Positions 8,881-9,583 of a stretch of DNA of 9,583 nt are shown here, in pieces (position 1 is the stretch's first letter; every line of letters begins with the position of its first letter). Origin of the DNA: an uncultured Pseudomonadota bacterium (GTDB taxonomy: Bacteria > Pseudomonadota > Gammaproteobacteria > Burkholderiales > SG8-39); contig CAIVVS010000056.1 in assembly GCA_903909415.1 (NCBI GenBank), forward strand, positions 1 to 9,583. The letters are read 5' to 3'. Under the pieces are notes generated by a model that saw only the letters and a program-made list of their open reading frames with translations, made no database searches and was not told the DNA's origin. Both the position numbers and the translations under genes were made by a program.

Positions 8881-9583
8881 GTGAAGCGCGTGCCCGCGCC
8901 GGGTGCCGCGACCGGGGCCGTAAAGGCCGCCAAGGCCGCCCCCCGGGCCGCCGCCAAGGCCGCTCCACAGGCCGCCGCCAAGCCGGCGGCGCGCCGGGCC
9001 GCCAGGCCCCCGAAGATCGGCTTCGTGTCGCTGGGCTGCCCCAAGGCCCTGGTCGATTCCGAGCGCATCCTCACCCAGCTGCGCGCCGAAGGCTACGACA
9101 GCGCCAAGTCCTACGCCGGCGCCGACCTGGTGATCGTCAATACCTGCGGCTTCATCGACAGTGCGGTCGAGGAGTCGCTGGACGCGATCGGCGAGGCGCT
9201 GGCCGAGAACGGCAAGGTCATCGTCACCGGCTGCCTGGGCGCCAAGGGCGCCAAACCCGGCGACATGGTGCGCGACATCCACCCGCGGGTGCTGGCCGTC
9301 ACCGGCCCGCACGCCACCGACGAGGTGATCGACGTCGTCCACCGCCACCTGCCCAAGCCGCACGACCCGTTCACCGACCTCGTGCCGGCGCAGGGCATCA
9401 AGCTCACGCCGAAGCATTACGCCTACCTGAAGATCTCCGAGGGCTGCAACCACCGCTGCAGCTTCTGCATCATCCCGTCCATGCGCGGCGACCTCGACAG
9501 CCGCCCGGTGGGCGACGTGATGAACGAGGCCGAGTCGCTGGTGCGCGCCGGGGTGAAGGAACTGCTGGTGATCTCGCAGGACA
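8881..9583 (+). CDS. rimO: RimO, ribosomal protein S12 methylthiotransferase, N-terminal part (3' end outside window; start unresolved)
   Basis: RimO is a radical-SAM enzyme that methylthiolates a conserved aspartate of ribosomal protein S12. From [19 protein letters not shown] (base 9013 on) the sequence is plainly RimO. The first cluster cysteines are at codons 9037 (SLGC), 9145 (NTCG) and 9232 (TGCLG). The radical-SAM motif CNHRCSFC has its cysteines at 9445, 9457 and 9466. IIPSMRGDL and LVISQD also match. Before the conserved domain is an unusual Ala/Lys/Pro-rich stretch. Possible starts are GTG 8881 (used here, no ribosome site), GTG 8890 (GGTGA 5 bases upstream) and CTG 8821 (AAGGA 9 bases upstream, overlapping the phaR stop as CTGA). 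Third positions stay G/C-rich in this frame from 8821 on, so the longer form is possible. The S12 specificity is by RimO-family similarity over the related MiaB. Confidence 0.93.
   Translation, partial: MKRVPAPGAATGAVKAAKAAPRAAAKAAPQAAAKPAARRAARPPKIGFVSLGCPKALVDSERILTQLRAEGYDSAKSYAGADLVIVNTCGFIDSAVEESLDAIGEALAENGKVIVTGCLGAKGAKPGDMVRDIHPRVLAVTGPHATDEVIDVVHRHLPKPHDPFTDLVPAQGIKLTPKHYAYLKISEGCNHRCSFCIIPSMRGDLDSRPVGDVMNEAESLVRAGVKELLVISQD

Overview
This is a GC-rich stretch of bacterial chromosome. Most third codon positions are G or C, and genes are packed on the + strand with short gaps. It joins two housekeeping blocks around a complete polyhydroxybutyrate (PHB) operon. The family-level look of GlmM, class I PhaC, PhaB, PhaR and RimO, and the remembered orders ftsH-folP-glmM and phaC-phaA-phaB-phaR-rimO, suggest a high-GC betaproteobacterium. 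A PHB-making gammaproteobacterium cannot be excluded, and no search was run.

Layout, all on the + strand: the 3' end of ftsH (to 830); folP (945-1775, true start probably further upstream); glmM (1798-3150); a 196-bp regulatory gap with a good sigma-70-type promoter, a TTGC/GCAA dyad on its -10 element and a 14-bp tandem repeat; phaC (3347-5233, TTG start with a strong Shine-Dalgarno, SD); phaA (5265-6443); phaB1 (6494-7234); a gap opening with a 16-bp tandem repeat; phaB2 (7383-8126); a gap with a strong stem-loop and a second dyad; phaR (8231-8824); and the 5' part of rimO, which runs off the right edge. No gene-free stretch exceeds 300 bases. No tRNA, rRNA, insertion sequence, CRISPR array or phage gene was seen.

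How the genes work together: PhaA condenses two acetyl-CoA to acetoacetyl-CoA, PhaB1 and/or PhaB2 reduce it to (R)-3-hydroxybutyryl-CoA, and PhaC polymerises that into PHB granules. PhaR senses polymer and represses pha genes in known systems. FtsH (membrane protease), FolP (folate synthesis), GlmM (cell-wall precursor) and RimO (ribosomal protein S12 modification) are housekeeping neighbours.

I found no new defence or mobile system. The points worth a second look are modest: two phaB paralogues that diverge mainly in the cofactor-binding half; an Ala/Lys-rich extension on RimO; folP and rimO both lacking a convincing canonical start where the sequence suggests one; three unrelated short tandem repeats (14, 16 and 18 bp) inside the pha operon; and TTGC/GCAA dyads that could be PhaR operators.
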